A program made the translations under genes and the position numbers. A DNA stretch of 36,035 nucleotides from Clostridia bacterium (GTDB lineage Bacteria; Bacillota; Peptococcia; Peptococcales; BICA1-8). Of this stretch, positions 17,113-24,614 are shown piece after piece (the first letter of the stretch is position 1; each line of letters opens with the position of its first letter). Below the pieces are notes generated by a model that had not been told where the DNA came from, did no database searches, and worked only from the letters and a program-made list of their open reading frames with translations. The stretch is taken from positions 1-36,035 of the forward strand of contig JASKKI010000020.1 in assembly GCA_030154225.1 (NCBI GenBank), in the 5' to 3' direction.

Positions 17113-18072
17113 ATGACACACAGGGAGGATTTAATACAAAAAAAAATCCAGGAATGTGAACAAAAAATTGAAAAATTACATAAACAATTTCCCCGACTTC
17201 AAGAAATTGCTGATGAAATCAGCCGACTTAGTTATGAAAGAATAAATGTCACTATCTTTAATAAGAATTTAACCAGGGCGGAAAAAATAGATAATGAGGT
17301 AAAATTATTACTCAGGGAGAAGGAACTAATTCTCAAAGCCAACTCTATACCCCAAAACATTTATGAACCGGAATGGGATTGTCCCAAATGTAAAGATCGA
17401 GGTTATATATTTCCAGGTGTTCTGTGCGAGTGTTTTAAACAAGAAAGGTTGGATTATATTTTTAAAAAAAGTGGAATAAGTGGCAATATGGAATTGAAAA
17501 CCTTTGATAATTTTGATGTTACCTTTTATAGGGATATTAAAGCTATGGAAGAAAAGGTAAAGAGATGTAAAGAGTTTGTAAAGAAAATAATTAATAAAGA
17601 AAAGCAAAACAATCTTTTTTTTACGGGAGCCATAGGGCGGGGGAAAACCCATTTATCTCTGGCTATTGCCAATGAAGTATTGAACCAGGGGGGAACGGTT
17701 ATTTATAAAAGGATAGATGATCTTTTGGATATTATCAGGGAATATAAGTTTAATAAAGAAATGGATAATAATGAGAAAAGCTCCCAGCTTGAATACTTAA
17801 AACAGGTTGAACTACTAATAATTGATGATTTAGGTGCGGAAAATATAACTCCCTTTGCCCAAAACCAAATTCGTATTCTAATTGAGGACAGAAATAATTT
17901 CGATAAACCCTGGATTATTTGTAGTAATCTAAATGTTAATGAACTTCAGGATTATTATGGACAAAGGGTAACAGATAGAATCATAGAGAAGACTGATATT
18001 TTCGCTTTTGAAGCTGAAATGAGTATCAGAGAATTATTAAAAAGTCGAGAGTTGCAGTTAAAAAAAAGATAA
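17113..18072 (+). CDS. dnaI: DnaC/DnaI-type AAA+ helicase loader
   Basis: A 319-residue AAA+ ATPase that loads the replicative helicase. After an N-terminal coiled region (about residues 1-85) comes a zinc-binding set (CPKC near residue 93 and CECF near 108) as in DnaI. The AAA+ core has Walker A GAIGRGKT (about 173-180) and Walker B LLIIDDLGAE (about 235-244), then a C-terminal VTDRIIEKT stretch with the arginine-finger region. It starts 16 bases after the DnaD-like gene behind AGGAGG. Phage or plasmid DnaC-like loaders also look like this, but pairing with a DnaD homologue and host-like context favour the cellular version. Confidence 0.9.
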   Translation: MTHREDLIQKKIQECEQKIEKLHKQFPRLQEIADEISRLSYERINVTIFNKNLTRAEKIDNEVKLLLREKELILKANSIPQNIYEPEWDCPKCKDRGYIFPGVLCECFKQERLDYIFKKSGISGNMELKTFDNFDVTFYRDIKAMEEKVKRCKEFVKKIINKEKQNNLFFTGAIGRGKTHLSLAIANEVLNQGGTVIYKRIDDLLDIIREYKFNKEMDNNEKSSQLEYLKQVELLIIDDLGAENITPFAQNQIRILIEDRNNFDKPWIICSNLNVNELQDYYGQRVTDRIIEKTDIFAFEAEMSIRELLKSRELQLKKR

Positions 18073-18117
18073 GATTAAAATTACCAGGACTTAGTACCCC
18101 TATTTAGGAGGTAAAAT

Positions 18118-19137
18118 GTGGAAAAGAAGAAAGTTATAATTATTTCAACAGGAATAGTACTTTTAATTTGTGTAATTGCCCTAGGTTTATTTTTAGGATG
18201 TCAACCATATCCAGCAGAAAAAAAACCAAAATTAAAAGAAGAAAAAGGACCTGAGATTATAATAGATAAAGATAAAATAAGAGCCTATGTAAAAATCCTG
18301 GCTTCTGAAAATTTTCAGGGACGAAGAGCAGGTACAGAAGGAGAGGCGGAAGCAGCTTTATATCTTGCTCAGGAATTAAAAAAAATGGATATTAGGCCCA
18401 TAGGAAAAAAAAATACATATTTTCAACCCTTTCCCCTGCCAGCTACTGATCTTAAATGGGAAGGAAAACGATTAGTATTTTATGTTAAGGATAATACTTC
18501 GAAATTAGTTTCAGATAACATTTTAGGCTTAATAGAAAGTAGTAAACGCCCTTACCAGTATATTATCCTTTCCGCTCATTATGATCATTTAGGGATGTGG
18601 AAAAACAAACTGTATCCCGGGGCTAATGATAATGCTTCAGGGGTGGCGGCAGTGTTGGAAATAGCTAGGTTTTTAAGAACTGCTAAAGAGTTACCCTATT
18701 CAATTATAATTGCTTTTTGGGGTGGAGAAGAAATGGGGCTTATTGGCTCTAATTTCTTTATTAATAACCCTCCCCTGAATCTAGCAAATATTAAATTAGC
18801 TATTAACTTGGATAGTATTGGAACTGGAGTTCAAAATGGCTTTTTATTGTGGAATGATGGTCCGGCAGAGATTACCAATAGGCTTTATTTGGACTGGTCT
18901 AAATGGGACAATATCAAATTACTGTCCCAGTATACCTCCTTAAATTCAAGTGACCATAAAGCAATAGCACAAGCTCAAATACCGGCTATTACAATCTTAG
19001 CTGATGATTGGCTTAATGGAAATCACACATCATTGGATAATCCTGTCACTTTAAACTATGATAAAATATCATATTTAGCAAGACATATAGCCCAATACCT
19101 CAATTCCCCGGAAATAGAAAAGCTTTTAGACAATTAG
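18118..19137 (+). CDS. M28 family zinc peptidase, predicted lipoprotein
   Basis: A 339-residue extracytoplasmic aminopeptidase. The signal helix (about residues 5-27) ends with LFLGC, a lipobox with Cys28. The metal ligands are visible in order: SAHYDHLG (His), PGANDNASG (bridging Asp), WGGEEMGLIGS (catalytic and ligand Glu), NLDSIGTG (Asp) and GNHTSLDN (His). No PA domain interrupts the peptidase, so it is the short form. The GTG at 18118 follows AGGAGGT by 5 bases; an overlapping ATG (18116) runs into a stop quickly. Gap to the helicase loader is 45 bases, and only 12 to the next gene, so it is probably in the same transcript. Confidence 0.92.
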   Translation: MEKKKVIIISTGIVLLICVIALGLFLGCQPYPAEKKPKLKEEKGPEIIIDKDKIRAYVKILASENFQGRRAGTEGEAEAALYLAQELKKMDIRPIGKKNTYFQPFPLPATDLKWEGKRLVFYVKDNTSKLVSDNILGLIESSKRPYQYIILSAHYDHLGMWKNKLYPGANDNASGVAAVLEIARFLRTAKELPYSIIIAFWGGEEMGLIGSNFFINNPPLNLANIKLAINLDSIGTGVQNGFLLWNDGPAEITNRLYLDWSKWDNIKLLSQYTSLNSSDHKAIAQAQIPAITILADDWLNGNHTSLDNPVTLNYDKISYLARHIAQYLNSPEIEKLLDN

Positions 19138-19149
19138 GAGGGGAAGAGC

Positions 19150-20124
19150 ATGTTTACCAACAAATTGTTGGTTACCGGTATAGGTAGCTTACCCTATGTA
19201 GATGTAGAAAAAGCATTAGATAAAGTTGCCGAATACTGTCCCCAATTACCTTTTTGGCCCCAATTGCCTAAAAGGAGTAAGCAAGAATTAATGTTGGAGG
19301 CTTTTCTTTTTCCTTGGATAAAAGAAGGGTTAGTTATTTTTAGACACGGCAGAGGCATATTTTCTGAGAAAATAAATAAACTTGATTTATACCATAATTC
19401 ATTAGAAAAATATAATCCCTTACCCGAAAATATAGCTCCAGGGCTCTATAAATTTAAAGAGTATTTTCATAAAGGACTTTTTACTGCTGCCTTAGGGGTA
19501 AAAGGTCAGGTTACAGGGCCCAATACTTTAAGTAAATATAATCTCCTTGAAAGTGGTCTCCCTTTAAATCATAATAAGCAAATTTTAAAAGCTGTGTTAA
19601 AATTGGTCCAGGAACAAATTAACTTTCAAATTGATTTTTTAAAAGAATTAAAACTACCCTTAATAATTTTCATTGATGAACCGGCGGGGTTTACAAATTT
19701 TTATGAACCTAATGGGGGGATTTTAGAACAAGGTTTATGGGACCTGATTATGGCGGCTAGGAAAAGGGGAGTAGTAATAGGAATTCACTGTTGTAATAAA
19801 CCTGATTGGTATAAGTTGAGTAGGTTACCTGTAGATATAATAAGTTTTGATGCTTCTAACTACCAGATTACCGGTAAGGATAAAAATTATATAATTGATT
19901 TTTTATCTACGGGTGGCAGAATAGCTTGGGGTATAATACCGACTTCCGGTGCTTATTGGCCAGAAATACACCGGCGGGTAGTTAATTACAAGGATTTGAT
20001 AAAAATGGGAGGTTTAATTACTGCCAGTTGTGGATTGGGTTTGTCTACAGAAAGTACTGTCGAGGAAATAATGGAATATTCAAAAAAAGTTGTGGAATTA
20101 ATCACCAGCCACAAAAACAGGTGA
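19150..20124 (+). CDS. Stand-alone MetE C-terminal-like (cobalamin-independent methyltransferase/UROD fold) protein
   Basis: A 324-residue TIM-barrel protein related to the catalytic C-terminal domain of cobalamin-independent methionine synthase. Seen in order: GIGSLPYVDV at the N-terminus, the KGQVTGPNT loop (about residue 121), FIDEPAGF (about 175), IHCCNKPDW (about 216) with candidate zinc ligands His and Cys, and the C-terminal ASCGLGLSTE with another Cys. The full MetE N-terminal domain is absent, as in archaeal and core bacterial methionine synthases. The methyl donor and acceptor are unknown; corrinoid-dependent roles are possible. It starts 12 bases after the M28 gene. Confidence 0.82.
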   Translation: MFTNKLLVTGIGSLPYVDVEKALDKVAEYCPQLPFWPQLPKRSKQELMLEAFLFPWIKEGLVIFRHGRGIFSEKINKLDLYHNSLEKYNPLPENIAPGLYKFKEYFHKGLFTAALGVKGQVTGPNTLSKYNLLESGLPLNHNKQILKAVLKLVQEQINFQIDFLKELKLPLIIFIDEPAGFTNFYEPNGGILEQGLWDLIMAARKRGVVIGIHCCNKPDWYKLSRLPVDIISFDASNYQITGKDKNYIIDFLSTGGRIAWGIIPTSGAYWPEIHRRVVNYKDLIKMGGLITASCGLGLSTESTVEEIMEYSKKVVELITSHKNR

Positions 20125-20146
20125 AGTTCCTTTTTCAGGAGGTAAG

Positions 20147-20698
20147 ATGTTTTCTTTTGATTCGCAAGAACTACAGATAATATTACTTTCTGCATTACCT
20201 TTAACAGAATTAAGATTATCCATACCTTTAGCAGTGGCTTTAGGTATTGGGCCCTTAAAAGCCTTTTTATTGGCGTGTTTGGGTAACTTTCTGCCTATTG
20301 TCCCCTTTTTACTTTTACTCCAACCGGTGAATAGGTTAATTATCAAAATCCCTTTCATAAAAGATTTATTTATAAAATTTTTAAAAAAGACCAGGGCTAA
20401 AGGGGAAAAGGTTGAAAAATATGGAGCTTTAGGTTTGTTACTTTTCGTTGCTATTCCTTTTCCGGGAACAGGTGTTTATTCAGGGGCAATACTGGCCTTT
20501 TTATTTGGTATCAGGTTCTGGTATGCCTTTCCAGCCCTTACGATAGGTATGATATTTGCGGGTATTGCCGTGACCCTGGCAAGTGCAGGGGTCAAAGAAA
20601 TGGCTCAATATATTTATAATTTAGAATACTTTATTGTTATCATTTTAGCATTAGGAATTATTTTTTTATCTTGGAGAAAAAAGCATAAGAAAGGCTAA
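20147..20698 (+). CDS. Small multidrug export protein family membrane protein (COG2426-like)
   Basis: A 183-residue membrane protein with about five hydrophobic segments. The N-terminal ELRLSIPLAVALGIGPLKAF, the central GLLLFVAIPFPGTGVYSGAILAFLFGI and the ending RKKHKKG are characteristic of the Sm_multidrug_ex family. The name comes from a weak drug-resistance phenotype of a relative; the true substrate is not known. It begins 22 bases after the MetE-like gene with ribosome site CAGGAGGT, so it belongs to the same transcription unit. Confidence 0.85.
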   Translation: MFSFDSQELQIILLSALPLTELRLSIPLAVALGIGPLKAFLLACLGNFLPIVPFLLLLQPVNRLIIKIPFIKDLFIKFLKKTRAKGEKVEKYGALGLLLFVAIPFPGTGVYSGAILAFLFGIRFWYAFPALTIGMIFAGIAVTLASAGVKEMAQYIYNLEYFIVIILALGIIFLSWRKKHKKG

Positions 20699-20734
20699 AT
20701 GGCTAAAAACTACCTGATAGGAGGTGGTTTAAAA

Positions 20735-20824
20735 ATGCCAGATGCCAGAAATCAGAAATGGGAAAAGGTTATTAAATTTTATTTCAATGCGGAAGGAGAA
20801 AAAGAAGCAGGCAGCCAAGATTAA
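20735..20824 (+). CDS. Possible 29-residue peptide
   Basis: The ORF encodes a hydrophilic, charged peptide (begins MPDARNQKWEKV, ends EKEAGSQD). It is preceded by an excellent ribosome site, TAGGAGGTGG, about 9 bases before the ATG, which is the only reason to list it. It sits between the transporter and dihydrolipoamide dehydrogenase genes and runs into a possible terminator. I recognise no family. Confidence 0.4.
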   Translation: MPDARNQKWEKVIKFYFNAEGEKEAGSQD

Positions 20825-20842
20825 AAAGGGCTGCTCTTTTCT
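20801..20842 (+). terminator. Weak terminator candidate
   Basis: GCAGCC (20811-20816) can pair with GGCTGC (20829-20834), extended by flanking A/T pairs to a TCTTTT tail. The loop is long and the stem imperfect; it overlaps the end of the 29-codon ORF. It may end the run of genes that starts at 16185. Confidence 0.35.
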
Positions 20843-20882
20843 AGTTTTTAGTTACTACTAAACCTAAAAGGAGGAGAAAAAG

Positions 20883-22220
20883 TTGAAAAGAATAACTGTT
20901 TTAGGTGGAGGTCCGGGAGGTTATACGGCTGCTATCAGGGGTGCTCAACATGGAGCTCAGGTTACCCTAATAGAAGAAAATTCTGTTGGAGGAACCTGCT
21001 TAAACTGGGGATGTATTCCCACAAAAGCCTATATAGAAAGTGTACATGCCCAAAGTAAGGATTTAAAGAAAGTAAAAGAGCGAAAAAACAAAATTGTTGC
21101 CCAATTAGTTAATGGTATTATGTCTCTACTAGAAAATAACAAGGTAGAACTAATAAAAGCCCGGGGAAAAGTGATTTCACCCCGGGAGGTAGAAGTACAG
21201 TTTAGTGATGGTTCAAAACGGATAATAGAAAATGAGTGTTTAATTCTAGCCACCGGCTCTAAACCTGCTAACCTACCTGTATCGGGGATAGATTCACCTC
21301 AGGTTTTAGATAATAAAAGTATTTTAGAGTTAGAGGAAATACCTAATAATTTAGTTGTTATTGGTGGGGGAGTTATTGGCTTGGAATTTGCCCAAATTTT
21401 TACTGGTCTTGGTTCCAAGGTTGTCATAGTGGAGATGTTACCGAAAATTCTTACTAACCTTGATGATGAATTGGTCCGCCGTTTTCAACCTGTTTTGAAA
21501 AAACAGGGGATAGAAATAATAACTAATACTAAAGTTACAAAATTAATACAAGGGGACAACAATAATTTAGAGGTACATATTTCCGGTAAAAAAGATGATG
21601 TGCTAATTGCCGATAAAGTTTTGGTTGCAGCCGGCAGGCAGCCCAATTATCAAGGAATAGAATATGAGCGACTTGGTTTAGAGATGGAAGGTAAATTTAT
21701 AAAGGTGGATTCCTATTTAAAAACTAATCTACCTGGTGTTTATGCCATCGGTGATCTAACAGCTAGCCCTATGTTAGCCCATGTTGCTTCCTATGAAGCA
21801 GAAGTAGCAATAAAATCAATTTTTGGAGAAAAGATAGGAGCAAATTATACAGCTGTTCCCGCCTGTGTTTATACAAGTCCCGAATTGGCAGGGGTAGGAA
21901 TTGATGAAAATCAAGCCAAAGAAAAAGGGATAAATTATAAAGTTGGTAAATTTCCCTTTACCGCCAATGGTAGAGCTTTAACCCAGGATGCGGCTTATGG
22001 GATGGTTAAGATTATTGCTGAGGAGGATACAGGAAAAATACTGGGAGCTCACATCCTTGGTCCTAATGCTTCGGAATTGATCCATGAGTTGACATTAGCT
22101 GTACGCTGGGGCTTAACTGTTGAACAGGTGGCAGAGACTATTCATGCCCATCCTACTTTATCGGAAGCTGTGCTGGAGGCAGCCCATGGGGTATTCGGAA
22201 AGGCTGTTCATTTTGGTTAA
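20883..22220 (+). CDS. lpdA: Dihydrolipoamide dehydrogenase (flavoprotein disulfide reductase)
   Basis: A 445-residue pyridine-nucleotide disulfide oxidoreductase that reoxidises dihydrolipoyl groups with NAD+. FAD-binding GGGPGGYTAA (about residues 8-17), redox pair in GGTCLNWGCIPTK (Cys39/Cys44), NAD-binding VVIGGGVIGLEFAQ (about 158-171), second FAD motif GVYAIGDLT (about 285) and the C-terminal catalytic HAHPTLSE are all present. It starts at a TTG 20883 behind AAAGGAGGAG. No 2-oxoacid dehydrogenase or glycine cleavage genes are next to it in this window, so which complex it serves is open. Length is slightly shorter than typical (about 460-470). Confidence 0.93.
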   Translation: MKRITVLGGGPGGYTAAIRGAQHGAQVTLIEENSVGGTCLNWGCIPTKAYIESVHAQSKDLKKVKERKNKIVAQLVNGIMSLLENNKVELIKARGKVISPREVEVQFSDGSKRIIENECLILATGSKPANLPVSGIDSPQVLDNKSILELEEIPNNLVVIGGGVIGLEFAQIFTGLGSKVVIVEMLPKILTNLDDELVRRFQPVLKKQGIEIITNTKVTKLIQGDNNNLEVHISGKKDDVLIADKVLVAAGRQPNYQGIEYERLGLEMEGKFIKVDSYLKTNLPGVYAIGDLTASPMLAHVASYEAEVAIKSIFGEKIGANYTAVPACVYTSPELAGVGIDENQAKEKGINYKVGKFPFTANGRALTQDAAYGMVKIIAEEDTGKILGAHILGPNASELIHELTLAVRWGLTVEQVAETIHAHPTLSEAVLEAAHGVFGKAVHFG

Positions 22221-22241
22221 AAATAATTAATAAAAGAATAA

Positions 22242-22279
22242 AAAAAAACCTTTCTTCTTTAGAGATGAAAGGTTTTTTT
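22242..22279. terminator. Bidirectional terminator between lpdA and the glycosyltransferase remnant
   Basis: Stem AAAAAACCTTTC / GAAAGGTTTTTT with a 12-base loop (TTCTTTAGAGAT); A-tract on one side and T-tract on the other let it work on both strands, which fits the converging genes. Confidence 0.88.
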
Positions 22280-22284
22280 ACAGA

Positions 22285-24110
22285 CTATTTTTTGATAAAA
22301 AAATTCTTAAGATGGATTAACAAACTATCATCTGGGTTTTGGGTAATTGCTTTATTATAAAGATTGCCTAAAAAATCAAACATTAAACTGGATACACGTA
22401 CATACACACTAGGATCATTAGTCTCTTCTATTTTTTTTATTATTTCGTCTAATAATTCTATACTCTCTATATCACAGCCAATTTTATTAATAGTATCAGC
22501 AGCGATACATAAATTGTCATAAGAGTCTAAGTTATTATTTTGCAAATAGTGTAAAACACTGCCGGCACCAAAAAGTTTAATAATTAGCTTAGTTAAAGGT
22601 GGGATAGCAAAGGATTTCCCCTCAGGGTGGTGGGCAGCGGCAAAATATTGCTCTAGGCACTTATCATACTTTTTTTGTTTTAAATATATTTCAGCAAGGC
22701 CACATTGGGCTAAGTAGCTACCAGCTCCTGGTAGGACAATATACTTTTCCCAGGAAGCATCCCCCAGCTCTAAACACTGAGTAAAATAATCTTTTGCCTC
22801 TTCTAATAGATCAAGTTTAAGATTACAATACCCTTGCAAGTAAATAATATTAGTGAAATGAAAATAATTATATCTTGCTTGGTCAGCCAGTTGCAAAGCT
22901 TTAGTAAATCTACTTAATTTTACGAGGCAGGTAATAGCTTTATACCATAAGCTGGCTGGGGCTTGATAGTTAGATATTTTTAAAGCTTTGTCCAAGTGGG
23001 CTAAGGCTACTTTAAACTTATCTACTTTCATAAACTCATAACCCATGGCCTCATAAACGGAACTATTCTTACCTATATTTTTAAAATCTTGAACAATAAG
23101 GGATACATTTCTTTTAAAATCAGGTGTTTTTAAGTGAGGTTTTAGTATAGGACCATAATCAAAGATAGTAACAGGTATCCAGCTAAGATCATTATTATTA
23201 TGCTGCTCTAAAATGGATTTTTCAATATCCTCCAGTAAACAGGATTGATAATACAGCTTTTTATTATTACGAAAAATTTTACATACTGCTTCCTCCTGGT
23301 ATAATGCCCAATTATTTTTATCAAAAAAAGTTTTTACTTTGACCATGTGTCCCAGTGTTGAAGCATTATTTAAGTATTCTACTATTTTAGGAATATCAGC
23401 CTGATTTAATTCCTGATCACCGTTTAAAAACATTATCCAGTCACCTGATACTTGTTTAAGAGCAAAGTTTCTTATTTTTGCAAAGCTGTTATCCCAGTTA
23501 AGACGGTAAATATGTGCCCCCATTTGGTAAGCAATGCTCAAAGTATTGTCACTGGCGCCTGTAGTGAACAACATTATTTCATCTGCTAACTCACCTATAC
23601 TGGCTATACATTTCGCAATATTTTTTTCTTCATTATTGGCTAAAATACATACACTTAACTTAAATTTTTTATTTTTTAAACAAATAAATTCTTTGAATGA
23701 TTCTAACAACTGAAAGGGTTTTTGTCCGAAGATTGTTCCTTCTGCAGGGTAGTTTAAGTTTATTTGAGAAATTCTTTGAGACAATTCAATACTTTCTTTA
23801 GCTAAGGAAAAACGTCCACATCTTATATGACAGGCAGCTTCTAGAAGATATAAATCACTATAGTCGGGGTATATATTTTTAAAATAGGCTAACTGATCCA
23901 GTGCATCTTTATATCTTTTCATTTCTATTAAACAAACAATGGTTTTATTTACTAAAGGAGGAGCGTAACCAGCAGTGGAACTGGTCACCTTTAAGGCTGC
24001 AATAAATTTTTCTAAAGCCTCTTGGAATTGCCCCTTTCGTATATTCTCTATACCCAGGTTATAAAGTAAAAATCCATCTTGGCCTTGAGAATTATCTTCC
24101 TGTTCTTTAA
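22285..24110 (-). pseudogene. 5'-truncated TPR-GT2-TPR glycosyltransferase with degenerate catalytic motif
   Basis: The leftward frame is open to 24195. The recognisable protein begins about residue 30 with EQEDNSQGQDGFLLYNLGIE, a TPR block (about 40-150). A GT2 domain follows (about 178-350: LSVCILANNEEKN, DEIMLFTTGASDNT), then more TPR helices. Canonical GT2-TPR proteins of this cluster start with the GT2 domain, so the leading TPR block looks like the tail of a lost first GT2-TPR unit. There is no ribosome site before the ATG at 24195, and its first 29 codons are antisense to the neighbouring ORF. In the GT2 domain VDTGS is replaced by FTTGA and the DXD site by NGD (258-260), so activity is doubtful. 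I read it as a truncated, decaying gene. Confidence 0.7.
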
Positions 24111-24114
24111 TTTG

Positions 24115-24435
24115 TACAATGTAGCATTTACTACTAATCCATATCCTACTATTTCCTATTCTTTTGATACTCAGCTTAAATATGCTTACATGCAAAATGG
24201 TACGACATTCGAGGAGTTCTGTACTATATTAAATCAATCTAGATCTATAACTTTTGATTCTGGTACAACTCTTTGCTGTGGAAATTCCTATACCATGACT
24301 TCTTCCTGGACTTGTGACCACTCAGCCATTACTACAACATCCACCAGTGTTTCAGCTCCATATACTTTTTCTTTTACAATCAATGATTTATGTGCCCAAA
24401 CAATTATTTGTGTTGATGATACTACTTGTCCATAA
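24115..24435 (+). pseudogene. 5'-truncated ORF for a Thr/Ser/Cys-rich surface-type protein
   Basis: The frame reads from about 24115 (YNVAFTTNPYP) through GTTFEEFCTILNQSR, DSGTTLCCG and SVSAPYTFSFTIN to a stop at 24435. Composition (many Thr and Ser, seven Cys) suits an extracellular beta-rich protein. The codons before 24115 are merely antisense to the glycosyltransferase remnant, no ribosome site precedes any in-frame ATG, and a good terminator follows, so this is the 3' end of a longer gene cut at the junction near 24110. The ending shows faint likeness to the orphan protein at 27987-28475. Family not recognised. Confidence 0.55.
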
Positions 24436-24450
24436 ATATTGTCTAAAAAG

Positions 24451-24477
24451 GTCTCCAGAATGGAGACTTTTTTTTAA
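24451..24477 (+). terminator. Terminator after the truncated plus-strand ORF
   Basis: GTCTCC / GGAGAC stem (24451-24456 with 24462-24467), loop AGAAT, followed by eight to nine T. A good factor-independent terminator, showing that a real rightward gene once ended here. Confidence 0.82.
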
Positions 24478-24483
24478 AATGTT

Positions 24484-24593
24484 AAAGTATAACTATTAGG
24501 CAAACCTTCAATCTTAATTTTTTAATTCCTGTAGCACGGTAGCACTGTAGCTACTGTAGGTTCTGAAAGACCGACGAAGTCGGTTTTTCTTAT
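24484..24593. repeat. Repeated intergenic element, copy 2
   Basis: Second copy of the element at 7530-7641, same orientation. It has the same 43-base identical core (24526-24568) with the phased TAG triplets, and ends with GAAAGACCGAC / GTCGGTTTTTC (24565-24589), loop GAA. As in copy 1 it stands just after a rho-independent terminator of a rightward gene and just before the 3' end of a leftward gene. Hairpin arms equal those of copy 1 read on the opposite strand. Confidence 0.85.
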
Positions 24594-24614
24594 AATTAAT
24601 TTAGGAACTTCAAT

